Shown: positions 32,398 to 43,953 of the stretch, in pieces
Position numbering within the stretch: position 1 is the stretch's first letter
Layout: every line of letters begins with the position of its first letter
Assembly: GCA_028095005.1 (NCBI GenBank)
Contig: CM051460.1
Coordinates: 15,423,501-15,487,500, forward strand
Direction of reading: 5' to 3'
DNA length: 64,000 bases
Origin: Rhynchospora pubera
Lineage: Eukaryota > Streptophyta > Magnoliopsida > Poales > Cyperaceae
Made by a program: the position numbers and the translations under genes
Notes under the pieces: generated by a model
Databases searched by the model: none
What the model was told of the DNA's origin: nothing
The model's input: the letters and a program-made list of their open reading frames with translations, nothing else

Positions 32398-33618
32398 ACA
32401 CATGGTAAATTGTAATTGCGTTGTCATTGACAAGCGCCGCTTTGGAACCATTTTTCATCAGTGCGGTAAAGATAGCAAAGCAAACGCATATTTGAACTCT
32501 ACGTTGGCGAACAAAAAAAAAAAAGTTCGTTCCAAAATGGTTTGCTTAGTTGGATTCCAAAATGATAGTACTAGCTGTAACAAAAGTCGGTATCGGTTCC
32601 AAAATGGTTGGCTTAGTGGGCACAATGGCATTACTAGATTATATTGAGCTATTTGAATTGGTGGCTAACGTTCGGATCATATTTGATGTACATCCTATAT
32701 GTTTGATTTTAACATTATTCGATGAGATAATTATATTGATATACCTTTCATTCACCAAACATCAACTCATTAAGAAAATGCATTATTTACATTTTTTATA
32801 GCTTTATTTTTTAGTTATGAGCATGACAAAAGGCTAGTTATACTCTTTTTTTTTGGGTTAAAATAATTAAAATAATCATCTTTAGGACGGAGACAGTTTA
32901 TAGTTTAATTTTGTTTACTTGTGTTTCTTTTAGAAGAGCAATTCTAGCTCCAATCCTTCACTAAAATAGTAAAATGTAAATTTAATCGTTTGGTTACTGA
33001 GAAAATTCGATTGACATCCAGCTTCAATTACTTCCAAACGAATATGATTGTTTAGTGATTAGAATATGCTGCCCAAAAACTGTTTTATGAAATCATAAAC
33101 TTTTTGCATTTTATATGAAGTTGAAAAAAAATAATAACTTTGTCATTGTCTCAAGTTAGCTTATTTATTTTCTTTGTTTCCACTTTCATGTGCCTATGTG
33201 CGACACAGCAACCAAATATCAGGCCACCGCAAGGTTCCGTAATATTCCACGCCTCTCCTCATTTTTAGAGGCATAATACCATATGTAACTCAACAATTGT
33301 ATCAATCACATATCGGGTTATTTACGTCATTAGATACAACCCGCTTAAAAATAGAATTTTGACATGACAACAGAAGATCATTGTGTTATCTTTTGTCCTT
33401 CCTATTTTTATGCCGCGTAAGTTGTGCACTCTGTGTTTGACGTCTGTCACTCACCACTCATAAATTCTCTCTTTCTTCAAAGTTTCTAAACTCTTTAATT
33501 TCGTCTCCTTGCATCCCAAAATTTGTGAAAACAAAAACCCTACTATTAGCGCCTGCCCCAATTTCCTCAAGAGAAGTTCAACCTTGCAGAGCATAGATAC
33601 ATATCAAATATTGCAACC
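32398..33618. other. Intergenic DNA upstream of DUF599 gene A
   Basis: Near 32665-32745 one end of the inverted element seen at 39652-40029 recurs (GTTCGGATCATATTTGATGT, then CCTATATGTTTGATT). 33400-33618 is probably promoter and leader of DUF599 gene A, with CT-rich leader sequence. No clear TATA box was found. Confidence 0.45.
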
Positions 33619-36443
33619 ATGAATAAACAAGAGCTGGATTGTGTGTTGGTCCCAATTGGTATCTTGGCACTTTTGGGATACCATTTGTGGCTTCTCTATC
33701 GCGTAGTGAAACATCCAAGTACCACAGTTATTGGAATCAATTCCATGAACCGTCGTCTCTGGGTTCAATTTGTAATGCAGGTTAATTCCCTTGTTCTATC
33801 TCTCATTGTTCTTCCCTTTATTTTTGTTTGTTGTTTTATGAGATGAATTAGTAGATAGATAAATTCCCAATTCAATGAAAAATAGTTAGCGTCTCCTGTG
33901 GTTTGTTCACACCGTTGCAGTCTGGAAAAGGATAAAAAAAAAGTGTTGTTATCTTTAGGTTATACTAGAAATAGGGAACTTGTCGTTTGATGTGTTAAGA
34001 CTTGAGACGGATGGAGTCTATTTTCAAAAAAAAAAAAAAAGACTTGAGACGGATGTGTTAATTTTAGGTAAAACTCAAGTCATGTTGCATCTATTGTCGT
34101 CAATGGAAGTTATTTAATTTTAAATGATTTTGGGAACCTCCGATCTAAATCAAATGGCTCATAATATACCTGAAATTTTTATATGATCCAAACCGTTTTA
34201 TTTATTTATTTTTTACCGGACGGTGCACATGCAATAAATTAATATTGCAAGCTGCTTTAACCTTAAAATTGCACTTTTTTGGGCATAAGTTCCGAGAATT
34301 TTGCATTCCTTATTGGGCCCTTCTTTTTCCTTTTTGTGTCTGTCGTGTTTAGCCTGGTAATATGGGATACTTGGATCTTCCAACTCCGTTATGTAATTTC
34401 ATTTATATATTATATTCCTTGTCCAACACACGCATCCTCGGACTAGGACCTACATAGGCGAATCTAAGTGGAGAGAATGGGGTGCAATGTCACCCATTTT
34501 TTTATTCATAGATACTTGTTTATATTAAATTTTTGGTAAGATATTGATATTTTCCTAAGAAATATTATATTTGAACCCATAAAATGTAATAGTAATTCTA
34601 TTGTTGACCCCAATATTTAAAATTTTCATTATCAATATGATATTGTACATTAATACTAATATATAGTTTAATACTTGAACCCCATTGAAATTTTTTCTGG
34701 CTTCGCCACTGAGGACCTACATTAGTTACTTGTGGATTCCCTTCGTGCTTCTCCAAATAAATTAAATAAATTGTGTGCACAGTGTATTGAGCCATCCTGG
34801 ATTCCTAGTAATCTATTGGTATTTTAGAAAACTTCCCTGATCAGCTTTTGATGTACATAATAATTGTTTGTTATGCATGTTATTTGCATAGTATATACTT
34901 TTCCAGTAAATATTTATGCGTGGAGTCGCGGACCTACAAATGAATATATCACATTCAAATTATATCACTTGTAGTAAAAGAGTCTGCATATGCTGCCATG
35001 GTTGGTCCATGGCAGTTGGCATAAACAGTTCGATTGAATTGGGCGGCCGGTTGACATTTTTTAATAAACGGCCGGATAATACTTAATTATATGAACTGAC
35101 AGCTGCTATGATTTTATTATCTAACTTATATGTGAGCTCCTAACTGAGTGCATGGAACACACACTTTGACTCAGTGAACTGTAAGAGGAAATTTTGGCCT
35201 TGGTAGCAAAACCTTAATAATCTGATGGTGTTTACGAAATGTACCTCGGTCATATATTGATTGGGGGACTTTGTTAAGGTAGAAAATTTTCAAATAACTT
35301 AGCAAAATTGGTTGTACTAGGAAATACAAGAAACAGAACATGTGGCTGGATATAAAATTTTATCTAAGGTAGTCCTAAATCTAGTGTCTTTTTGTTGATG
35401 AAATCTCTCAAAAAATACTTTTTATTCCTTTTCAGGATCCAGCCAAATATGGTGTGTTAGCAGTGCAAAGTCTTCGAAACAACATAATGGCATCAACTCT
35501 CCTTGCCTCCACAGCAATCATGCTGAGCTCCATCATAGCTATTCTGATGACAAACAACAATGGTGCCACAACTGGTGGCATCCGAGGTGGTGCACTAATT
35601 TTGGGTAATACTACCCAACTAGGCCTCTCTGTGAAGTGCTTTTCCATACTAGTGTGCTTTCTCTTGGCTTTCTTCCTGAACTTGCAATCAATCCGCTATT
35701 ATAGCCATGGTATGTAGTATGTTATACAAATATATATTCCATGATATATAATTTCCTACTTTGTGTTCTCACTTCAATTAATGCAAATAATATGTTATCT
35801 GTTACTGGAACCTATGATCAGGTACCATCCATCTCATGGCTTAACTTGCCAATTAAGCTGGGAAAATGGGACAACCCTTTTTTATCATTCTAGCCTTTAA
35901 TACAACCTACTAAGCTTGACTGATTTCACCACAGATAAGAAATTAGCAAACACAACTTCCAATGGAATTACTATTTCCGTTTGTGCTTTATTATATGTAC
36001 TAGTTAGTTAACCCCCTAAAATCTAAATACTTCAGGGAAAAGAAAAAAAAAAGTTCATGCTAAAGTGTTGACAAATGACAAAAGACAAAGTGCATTACTC
36101 TTTGTTAGAATTTCTGATGAAATAATTATTTCTTAAATTAACAGGTAGCATACTCATAAATGTACCATTCAGCCAGCTCTACACCTCTGATCCCCTGCCA
36201 GCTGGTCCTGCAGCGAAGTATGTGGCAAATGTTATTAACAGAGGAAGCTACTTCTGGTCATTAGGCCTTAGAGCTCTCTACTTTTCCCTGCCGATCTTTT
36301 TATGGATATTCGGGCCTATACCAATGCTGGCTTGCTGCTTGATGCTCGTCTCTGTTCTGTACTTCCTTGATGTCTACACTAAGTATGATGTTGGTGATGC
36401 TAATACAAATAGCGAGAATCATACATGCCATAGTGATGCTTAG
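33619..36443 (+). CDS. DUF599 family membrane protein, gene A (3 exons)
   Basis: Three coding exons join in frame: 33619-33780, 35436-35709 and 36145-36443 (735 nt, 244 residues). Donors are GTTAAT and GTATGT; acceptors are TTTTCAG and TTAACAG. The protein starts MNKQELDCVLVPIGILALLG, then YHLWLLYRVVKHPSTTVIGI and the conserved NRRLWV. Exon 2 opens with DPAKYGVLAVQSLRNNIMAS, a DUF599 hallmark, and ends LNLQSIRYYSHG. Four hydrophobic segments are visible (about 9-28, 71-92, 119-138, 186-215). The function of the family is unknown; it is a plant and bacterial integral membrane protein family. A second member lies convergently 760 bases downstream and lacks the second intron. The first intron is 1.66 kb and contains a hAT-type MITE and an ultra-short LINE tail. 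Confidence 0.9.
34014..34038 (+). mobile_element. Ultra-short LINE-tail insertion in DUF599 gene A intron 1
   Basis: 25 bases, GAGTCTATTTTC followed by poly(A), flanked by the perfect 17-bp repeat AAGACTTGAGACGGATG (33997-34013 and 34039-34055). The CTATTTTC-poly(A) end resembles the CTACTTTTC-poly(A) end of the LINE at 24030-24054. Confidence 0.8.
34453..34711. mobile_element. hAT-type MITE in DUF599 gene A intron 1
   Basis: Ends CATAGGCGAATCTAAG and CTGGCTTCGCCACTG are inverted. The 8-bp duplication AGGACCTA is perfect (34445-34452, 34712-34719). The interior has GGGGTGCAATGTCACCC and TGAACCCCATTG, words shared with the element at 38318-38474. Confidence 0.82.
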
Positions 36444-37202
36444 TATACACTAATTAGTCTTTGGAATAATGCAGTATTAGTAGTATAACATAGTGTGTGA
36501 GGGTGAGAGCAGTTTGTTCAGTGATCGCTGAATTTCGACTCTCTCTGAATATAGTAATTAATATTTTGATTATTAGGTAAAGTGTTAATGTAAAGCATAT
36601 ATTGTTTGGTATTGTGGATTCTTGCTTGCTTGCTCAGACTGCCATTGTCCAGGTGTGGTTTAGATGATCTGATTAAGCAACTAAATCTCTAATTTGCACT
36701 TTAAGTGCATAAATGCTCTGCTGACTTTGACTGTAAACGCATTGATTGAATGCATTTGTCTGGTACTCTTCCAGAATATGTATTTAATTAAGGACTCCTC
36801 TAAAATAAACTTATGTTAAAAAAGAAAAAAAATACTAAGTTTATGTAACATAAAGTTTCTCACAATACCAGAAAATGCTACAACACTGTATTCATACTGA
36901 AATAAGAGAGATACTGGATTACTGGTATATCTATAACTGGTTATACAACATATATGGATGCTATCATCAAACCAACTGAACTACGTTTAACGTGCTTACA
37001 ATTTGTAGACCATAATATTACAGCATTCCAAAGTGAGCAAACAAGCTAAATGGAAAGAAGCAACAACCATTACTATTTTCTAATTTATTCATATAAATTT
37101 GTTCCCTTGCCAACTATAAGAACGTCCCAAATCAAATTCAATGATCATTGAATTAGATTGAAATTGGGACGTCCTTACAATCAATATTTAAGTTTTAACA
37201 AC
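36444..37202. other. Convergent 3' flanks of the two DUF599 genes
   Basis: 760 bases between the two stop codons. It must hold both 3' UTRs and polyadenylation regions. No other feature. Confidence 0.6.
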
Positions 37203-38082
37203 TTATTCAGGGTTTACCATGCTATTCATTGCCTCCCCTGATCCCTCACCAATCATGCAATTCCCTGAGTCCAGAAAATATAAGGTAGCAACTAGAACTG
37301 AAGAGGACAGAATCATCGATACCGGACCAAACAACCAAAGGAACACAGGAATGGAGAAATAAAAGGTGTGCATGCCAAGAGACCAGAAGTAACCCGCTTT
37401 GTTCAAGACTCGAACCACATATTTTGATGCATATGTAGCTCCCAGACCACGCTGGCGCATAATCGGAACACCGATCAGCATGCTACCATGGCTGTAGTAC
37501 CTAATAGATTGTAAATTAAAGAAGAAGGCAAGCATGAAGCAGAGAATTATGGCAAAAAACTTGAAGGGTAGTATATGGTAGCTCTTGTTTCCGAAGAGTG
37601 CCAACACAAGTGCTTGACCTCGAAGGAAACTGTTGCTGTTACTGGTACTGCTGTTGCTGCTCATTAGCACTACTATTAGAGTGCTTAGCATGACCGCTGC
37701 CGTAGCTAGAAGAGTCGATGCCATTATGTTGTTCCTCAGTGTCTGAACTGCCAAAATTCCATTTTTAGCCGGGTCCTGTTGATCATAATATTTTTAATTC
37801 ATGCACAGAACATAAGTAACGCGTGTAAAATAATATTAACAATTGGCAAAGCTCAAAATGTTACAAAAAACTGAAATTTAAATTGAAAAAGACAGATTAA
37901 GAATTCCGAATTACCTCCATAATTGTTTCGACCCAGATCCGGCGATTGATGGCGTTGATGCCGATCACAGTCTTCGTCGGCTGATAGATGATGCGGTAAA
38001 GTAGCCACAAATGGTAGGCTGCTATCAAAGCAAGCCCTAAAGGGACCAAAACGTAGTCCAGGTCGTTTGCCTTCATGTTCAT
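37203..38082 (-). CDS. DUF599 family membrane protein, gene B (2 exons)
   Basis: Two coding exons on the minus strand: 38082-37915 (168 nt) and 37775-37203 (573 nt), joined in phase 0, 246 residues. The donor is GAG-GTAATT and the acceptor TCAACAG. The start is MNMKANDLDYVLVPLG, which lines up with MNKQELDCVLVPIG of gene A; an ATG at 38112 would add ten residues and is less likely. Exon 2 starts DPAKNGILAVQTLRNNIMAS and runs through SIRYYSHGSMLIGVPIM without a break, whereas gene A has a 435-bp intron exactly inside YYSHG-S. Four hydrophobic segments as in gene A. The C-terminal tail GSGEAMNSMVNPE differs. Function unknown. The pair probably arose by inverted duplication. Confidence 0.9.
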
Positions 38083-38281
38083 GCAAATGAAGATTGAAGA
38101 ACAGAAAAACAAAATGCTGTCAAGAATTCCTTTTAATATAAAAGATGCATGGGTGTCCTCTTTTATATATACTATATATACAACTTGTTTTTAAGTCAAC
38201 CTAGTTAATGGTTTGATACCAAGCATTTAATATAGTTAAAATGTGTACTTTTATACTTTGTACATATCATGGTTGACTGTC

Positions 38282-38594
38282 AGAGAGAATCCGTTCTTGA
38301 TCTAGTGACAAAAAACCTAGTGACGGAGCTAGGATTTTTTTAAATGGGGTTCACATACCTTATAACATTAAAAAAAGGACAACTATAATACTAAAAATAT
38401 TATAAATATATGTATTATTGAAATAAAATTGGGGTGACATTGACACCCCTTTGCTCTATGTAGAACCGTCACTGAAAGAACCAATGCACCTTAAGTGAAA
38501 AGTTGTACGTTTGAAATCGGGCCGTGGAGTTTTTTCATAGACATTTAATTTAAAAATAAGTTGGATGACTTAGACCCCAATTTGTCTTAAAAAA
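38282..38594 (+). mobile_element. SINE, copy 2, interrupted by a hAT-type MITE
   Basis: The SINE body seen at 2921-3052 (GTTCTTGATCTAGTG ... TACGTTTGAAATCGGG ... TTGGATGACTTAGACCCC) is split here by the element at 38318-38474. The whole is flanked by a perfect 13-bp duplication ATGGTTGACTGTC (38269-38281, 38595-38607). The extra bases AGAGAGAATCC at its 5' end may be the true SINE start that copy 1 lacks. Confidence 0.8.
38318..38474. mobile_element. hAT-type MITE nested in the SINE
   Basis: Ends TAGTGACGGAGCTAGG and TAGAACCGTCACTG are inverted. Flanks AAAAAACC (38310-38317) and AAAGAACC (38475-38482) are an 8-bp duplication with one change. The interior GGGGTTCACATACC / GGGGTGACATTGACACCCC links it to the element at 34453. 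Confidence 0.8.
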
Positions 38595-38607
38595 ATGGTT
38601 GACTGTC

Positions 38608-39363
38608 GGACTTGAACAAAATTAAAATGTTAAAATAAAATAATTTTGTATAAATCATACATGATATAGATTTTGGTTACAAATAAATATCTATTTGAAA
38701 TACTAAACGTTTATACATTAAGAAATATTGTGACAACTCGTACGAAGATATATAATATTAAAGAAACTAAATATGCGTGTGTAGTAGTTTATGAGTTTTG
38801 TTGTGCCTTAGAAATGCATTTTTTTTTTAAAATGAGAAGAGAAAGGTAAAGCTCATGTTTGCCGTGCTATTTGGATCATTATAAGAACGTATATAGTGTA
38901 GCATGGCTAAGAAACTTAATCAGAATTTAACTCTTTTTCTATATTTGTAATTTGGAACCACACATATATAAACTTGTTATGGTTCAAGTGATAAAATATT
39001 AAAATAGTTTTTAGAAAAACAGGGCTTCAGATTATGCATATATTATAGATATAAAATTTGGTAGCTCATTTTGAGACCATGAAAAAATTAATGTCCTATG
39101 TCATCTCTTCTTCTTTTTTAATTTCAAAGACGATCTAATCGTAAAAGTTAATGTAAGAAAGATAAAGGCGGGACAGAAATAAATTTGGCAGAATATATAT
39201 ATATTATTACCAAATCTTTTGGAGGGAGAAACTGAGAGTCATTAAGACAAAAAAAATCGATTAATACAAAGAGAAATCAAGTGGCAAGTTCGTAAGTAAT
39301 AAATACATAATTCACAATTGACATCTAAAAAAAAAAACTAACTCACAAGAAGAAAATGCCGGT
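38608..39363. other. Intergenic DNA
   Basis: Strongly AT-rich. I see no gene, RNA gene or transposon boundary. Confidence 0.35.
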
Positions 39364-39453
39364 GGGATCAGGATTGGAAATGTATAAAACAAAAACTTAT
39401 ATATAACAGGGATCAGGATTGGAAATGGATAAAACAAAAACTTATATATAACA
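39364..39453. repeat. 45-bp tandem duplication
   Basis: GGGATCAGGATTGGAAATG plus AAAACAAAAACTTATATATA repeats at 39364 and 39409 with one base change. It leads into GGGACCGCCATTAATTACCT, which recurs near 40158. Confidence 0.85.
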
Positions 39454-39651
39454 GGGACCGCCATTAATTACCTCGCCGCTTTTGTTCCAAGTCAAAGATG
39501 CCCGTAGGCCAAATTAAATTTGACAGATGAAAATATTTATTTTTTCTAATTTTTTTTATGGGAGAAACATGGATTGGCTACCTGATTATCTTTTTTTTTT
39601 TAAAAAACGAAATAAATTTTCAAAAAAACAGGTGGGTAAATATATAAGGGG

Positions 39652-40029
39652 GTTGCTAGTGTCAAACATATAGGACACGTACACTTGTCCAACACGATGA
39701 AATTTTAATTTTTAAAATTGAAATGGCCGATCCAAACCGCACAAATTGTTCTGTGTTATAAAATCTTCATGGAGACCAAATTTTATATTTTTTCAAATTT
39801 TTTTACTATTTTTTTGGAATTTTTCAATATGCTCAATCTAAAAAGTTCTGAACCCTTCAATTTTGAAAATTCGAAAAAATAGTTAGAAAATATGAAAAAA
39901 TATAAAATTTGATTATCAAAGATATTTTAATATAGAGATCATATTGAGCGGTTTGGATCGACCGTTTGAAATTTTAATGTGCTATGTTTGGATCGTGTTT
40001 GACGTCCTATATATTTGATTCTAGCATTA
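39652..40029. mobile_element. Inverted-repeat element
   Basis: The left end GTTGCTAGTGTCAAACATATAGGACACG and the right end, in reverse complement ATGCTAGAATCAAATATATAGGACG, pair; inner arms pair through GATCCAAACCGC and AATATAGAGATCATATTGAGCGG. Borders are approximate and no target duplication is certain. A single end of the same family lies near 32665-32745. Confidence 0.55.
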
Positions 40030-40377
40030 CTCACTATATAATTCATTGTTGACCTCTATTAAAAAAATTACCCTTACTGAAAGTGTTTAAATGTTTTAAC
40101 TAGGCTTATGATGACATGAAAGAAATGCTTTGCAATGAATAAAACAAAAGTTAATAGCGACCGCCATTAATTACCTCGCCGCTTATTTTGTTTTATTTCA
40201 AGTCAAAGATGTCCCCAGTTACATCATTGCTGATCTCCCTATTTTGAACTGCTTAACAGAGCTTTCAACTTTTCTCTGCTGTAGTTTATGTAGCGAACCA
40301 TAGTAGATATTAGAATTAGAGTTGTTATATGAAAATTAACTTTAAGAGGAGAACAATGAATCAAACAAAAGAGTGTT
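40030..40377. other. Intergenic DNA with a second copy of an upstream segment
   Basis: GACCGCCATTAATTACCTCG ... AAGTCAAAGATG at about 40160-40212 repeats 39455-39500, with 705 bases between. The inverted-repeat element lies between the two copies. Confidence 0.5.
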
Positions 40378-40428
40378 TTTTTTGTTTTGTTTTTTGTTTT
40401 TTTTTTTTTTTGAGAACCGCCCGTAGGC
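40378..40428 (-). mobile_element. Ultra-short LINE-tail insertion
   Basis: 51 bases: on the minus strand GCCTACGGGCGGTTCTC followed by a long A-rich tail. The perfect 17-bp repeat TCAAACAAAAGAGTGTT flanks it (40361-40377, 40429-40445). Confidence 0.82.
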
Positions 40429-40445
40429 TCAAACAAAAGAGTGTT

Positions 40446-41062
40446 AGTACGGCGTACGTAGATACGGAATCTGCGGGTTCTATTTCTACGCGTGAGAGGA
40501 AGGGTTTGACTTTGTCTCTTCCGTGATGTCCATTTTCTCAACGAAGTGTGTGTTTATATTATTTTTAACCAAATCCTATCCTATTTGAGCTGTTCGTAGT
40601 TTTTTCTTTTTCTTTTACCCAGCAAGTTAGTAGAATTTTTTTATAATTTGGGGAAAATTTTTCTTGAAGCTAATATAATGGTTTTGCTAAAAAATTTTAC
40701 ACCAGGTCTGTAAACTTAATATGAAGGATGAAGGGAATGACTTTCATATATGTTACGCGTTTAGTAAAAAACATATATATTTATATAGTATAGTAGAAAT
40801 GAAAAATGCGGTTAAATAGTTTTATAATTAAAAAATAAAAATAGATTAATTTTATAAGCAAGCTTAAATCTAAATCGTCATTTAAAATTATAAACAGAGA
40901 TGAAATATCAAAATTTAAGTCCAGATTCAAAATTCTGTCTACTGTAGAATGATCCGTAAAATTATTAGAATGAATTGAATGAGTTTGATTTCTATTTTTG
41001 TTTCAATAAAAAAAAAGTTGTTTGTTTTTCATCTTTTTGAAATACAATTTCGAAAAGAGCAA
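40446..41062. other. Intergenic DNA
   Basis: No supported feature. AT-rich after 40530. Confidence 0.35.
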
Positions 41063-41482
41063 GGTTCCGCTGCTAATATTTTGGTTGCTCCCAAATGCCA
41101 ACATTTTGCTATTTAGTTATTTTTTCAAATTTTAAAATTCAAATGTTTAATCCAAACTTTTAATCTTTTTTAGTTTAACGAGCGATGCGTTTTAATATAA
41201 GTTTTGTAAATTTTAGAATTTATTTGATACTCGATCAATAGATAGAAAAATAAACGAACCTTGTTAACTATGATAAATTCGTTCTAATACGTTCATATTT
41301 TAGCCTTTGATCGAGTATCAAATAAATTTCAAAAATTATAAAATTTATATGAAAACTCATCGCTCGTTAAACTAAATAAGATCAACTATTTGAATGAGAT
41401 ATTTAAATTTTAAAATTTGAAAAAATAAATTAATAACAAAATATTGATATTTGGGGACAACCTAAATATTGGTAACGGAACT
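41063..41482. mobile_element. Fold-back MITE, copy 2
   Basis: The ends GGTTCCGCTGCTAATATTTT and the reverse complement of CCTAAATATTGGTAACGGAAC pair, and the arms continue through TTTAACGAGCGATG / CATCGCTCGTTAAAC to the centre. The core ATTTGATACTCGATCAA and TTCGTTCTAATACGTTCATA match copy 1 at 1458-1877. It lies about 215 bases upstream of the methyltransferase ATG, so it is in or next to that promoter. Confidence 0.7.
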
Positions 41483-41696
41483 TTCCTCATCCGGAAAACG
41501 CCAAAATGGACCGCACCACTTGAGAAGGAAAACCCAAGTATCTGGGCTCAATTTCAGGCCCAAACTACAATCAGGAAATCAGTCCATTAATGAATGACCC
41601 GACCCCATCCGTTTTAGTTTCGACTTCCGACTAAAAACAAAAACACTTTTTTTCTCGCTCAAATGCTGGCACGGTTCGGACTTCGGAGTCGTAGCT

Positions 41697-43953
41697 ATGG
41701 CAACTCCACTCGCCGTCCGTCTCCCTCCAGCGCTCCGACCTCCCCTCCTCTCCAGTAAACTCTCTACTTCCTTCCCTCCATTCCTTTCATGTCCTCCCAA
41801 GCGCCTCCTCAGAAGTCTCCCCACTGACACGCGGGGCCCAGTGGTGGTGGCAGACGACGGGATGTACGGGAGGAAGCAGGTCGTTAGCCTCACGCCTCAG
41901 TTGTACCATTATGTCTTATCTAATGTCCGCGAACCTCAGGTCTAATTTTCTCTTTCTTTTTAATGCGTTGCTTTTTAAGTATTTGATCTTTTTCTTTTCC
42001 AGAATTCTGATTGCGTTTTATTTTTAAAGTTAGATTCTTCGTGAGCTTAGGGAAGAGACATCAACTATGCATGGGAGTCAAATGCAAGTATGAGTTTCCC
42101 TTTACTCTTTCTTTTCTTTCTTCTGATATAACAAAAAAAAAACTTTTATTATGATTGGTATAATATTGTACTTTAATTAAATCAGGAACCCAAAAAAAAA
42201 AGACAATTAACGTGAAGTTGTCTTATGTTAGGTTTCGCCTGATCAGGCACAGCTACTGGCAATGCTGGTGCAAATAATGGGGGCAAAGAAGTGCATTGAA
42301 GTTGGCATTTACACTGTATATTTTTGTCACCTTATTGTTCAATACTGTTATACTTCTTCTGGTCAATCCAACTGTGCTGTAACAAGCTGGAAGCAGTACT
42401 GCTAACCTAGTAATAACCCCCACCAGGCATTGTTGTTTTTGCAGTAGCGTATGATAAAGAAAGAAGAAAAAAAAAGGTTGTTGTAATTTAGACCTGGTAA
42501 TAACCCCCACCAGTCATCATCTGCCATGAGTGGTATAGTACTCGGATTTGAGATTGTAATGCTCAATTGATGATCTTATTGTCCCAGTGCCAGACTCAGT
42601 TGGTTGAATATAGAAATTTAATCAATGCTGGGCTGCTGGCAAGAAATTTGTACTTATCATCTGATGCACAATTGTTATATAACCCTATAATTTTCACTTA
42701 TTGTCACTTTATGCTCATATATCACAGCTTCACTCATTTAACTTTTGACCTGACCGGGGCTTCAACTTGTTACCTCGCTAATGTAAGAATTCCTACCATT
42801 TGTCAACAAAATTTAGGGTTACTCTTCATTAGCGGTTGCATTAGCTCTTCCTGATTCGGGCTGTTTAGTTGCTTGTGAAAGAGATGGAAGATGTCTTGAA
42901 GTTGCAAAGAAATTTTATGAACGAGCAGGCGTCTCTCACAAGGTTTTACAGTGACATTCTTTCCTACTTCATCTTCTTTATAATTTTTCTTTTCCAATGT
43001 ATTATGTTTAATTGGTTAGTCTTTTTTTTTCTTTTCCATTTTTATTCTTCGAAAATAGTGGAAAAATTAAGGTGGGTATACTATTTGATTTTGGGCAAAC
43101 TAAATAATTGTCTGTTTTCTTTTTTTCTTTAGGTCGATGTAAGGCATGCCTTAGCAGTTGATACACTGAATTCATTAATCCTTTCTGGTGAAACCAATAG
43201 GTCATTTATACCTTATTGCTGGATTGATTTTTTAAGTTTAAACTTACTCTATTTCTATATTGTTTAGTAACCATATCCTAACATGTTTTTTGTTGCAGTT
43301 ATGATTTTGCATTTGTTGATGCTGACAAGAGAATGTACAATGAATATTTTGAACTTTTATTCCAATTAGTAAGTTTTATGTGAATTATCTTCTGTTTCTT
43401 GTACATAGTATATTCCATATGAAGGTCAACTAGCTTTTGGAAGCAAGCCTTTATGTCCAAAGTGATTATAGTGTGAATTTTACTTTTCGTTATTGTTTGT
43501 TATTGGCTTGGGAGGATCTCTTTGTTGTCAAACTCATGCTATAATTAACATTACACAGGTGAAAACTGGTGGTCTAATAATCATAGATAATGTTCTTTGG
43601 CATGGAAAAGTTGCTGATCCTGGTGTAAGTGATTGGCATTGTTGTTTAGTACTTATGTATCATTTTTTAAAGCAATACTTGCTTTTGTTGTCTTGTAAAC
43701 GTGTACTATATTTTTTCAGGTTAATGACCCTAAATCCGTCAGTCTAAGAAATTTCAACAGGAAAATTCTAGAAGATAAACGTATCAGCATTAGTATGGTG
43801 GGTTAATCTCTATCCTCTCTTTTGCTTTCCCCCACACACATGCACATGGCTAGAATACTGACAATGGTAAATTTACAGGTTCCTATCGGTGACGGAATGA
43901 CCATATGTCGAAAGATTGCTGATACTTCAGCCCAAGGACTAGGTTGTGTGTGA
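41697..43953 (+). CDS. CCoAOMT-like O-methyltransferase, probably plastid-targeted (9 exons)
   Basis: Nine coding exons join in frame (864 nt, 287 residues): 41697-41939, 42034-42087, 42232-42315, 42817-42942, 43133-43200, 43299-43368, 43559-43624, 43720-43797, 43879-43953, all with GT-AG borders. Class I SAM-dependent methyltransferase of the caffeoyl-CoA O-methyltransferase family (PF01596). Visible motifs are QLYHYVLSNVREPQ (68-81), the SAM loop EVGIYTGYSS (122-131), VACERDGRCLEVAKKFYERA, FVDADK (197-202, acidic metal/SAM site) and IDNVLWHGKV (224-233, Asp-Asn metal site). The first 50 residues are Arg/Ser/Pro/Leu-rich and acid-poor, as in plastid transit peptides; this matches the plant 'CCoAOMT-like, chloroplastic' branch rather than lignin-pathway CCoAOMT. 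The natural substrate is unknown. The final exon ends 11 residues after the usual TICRKIAD terminus. An out-of-frame ATG at 41662 may be a leader uORF start. Confidence 0.9.
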
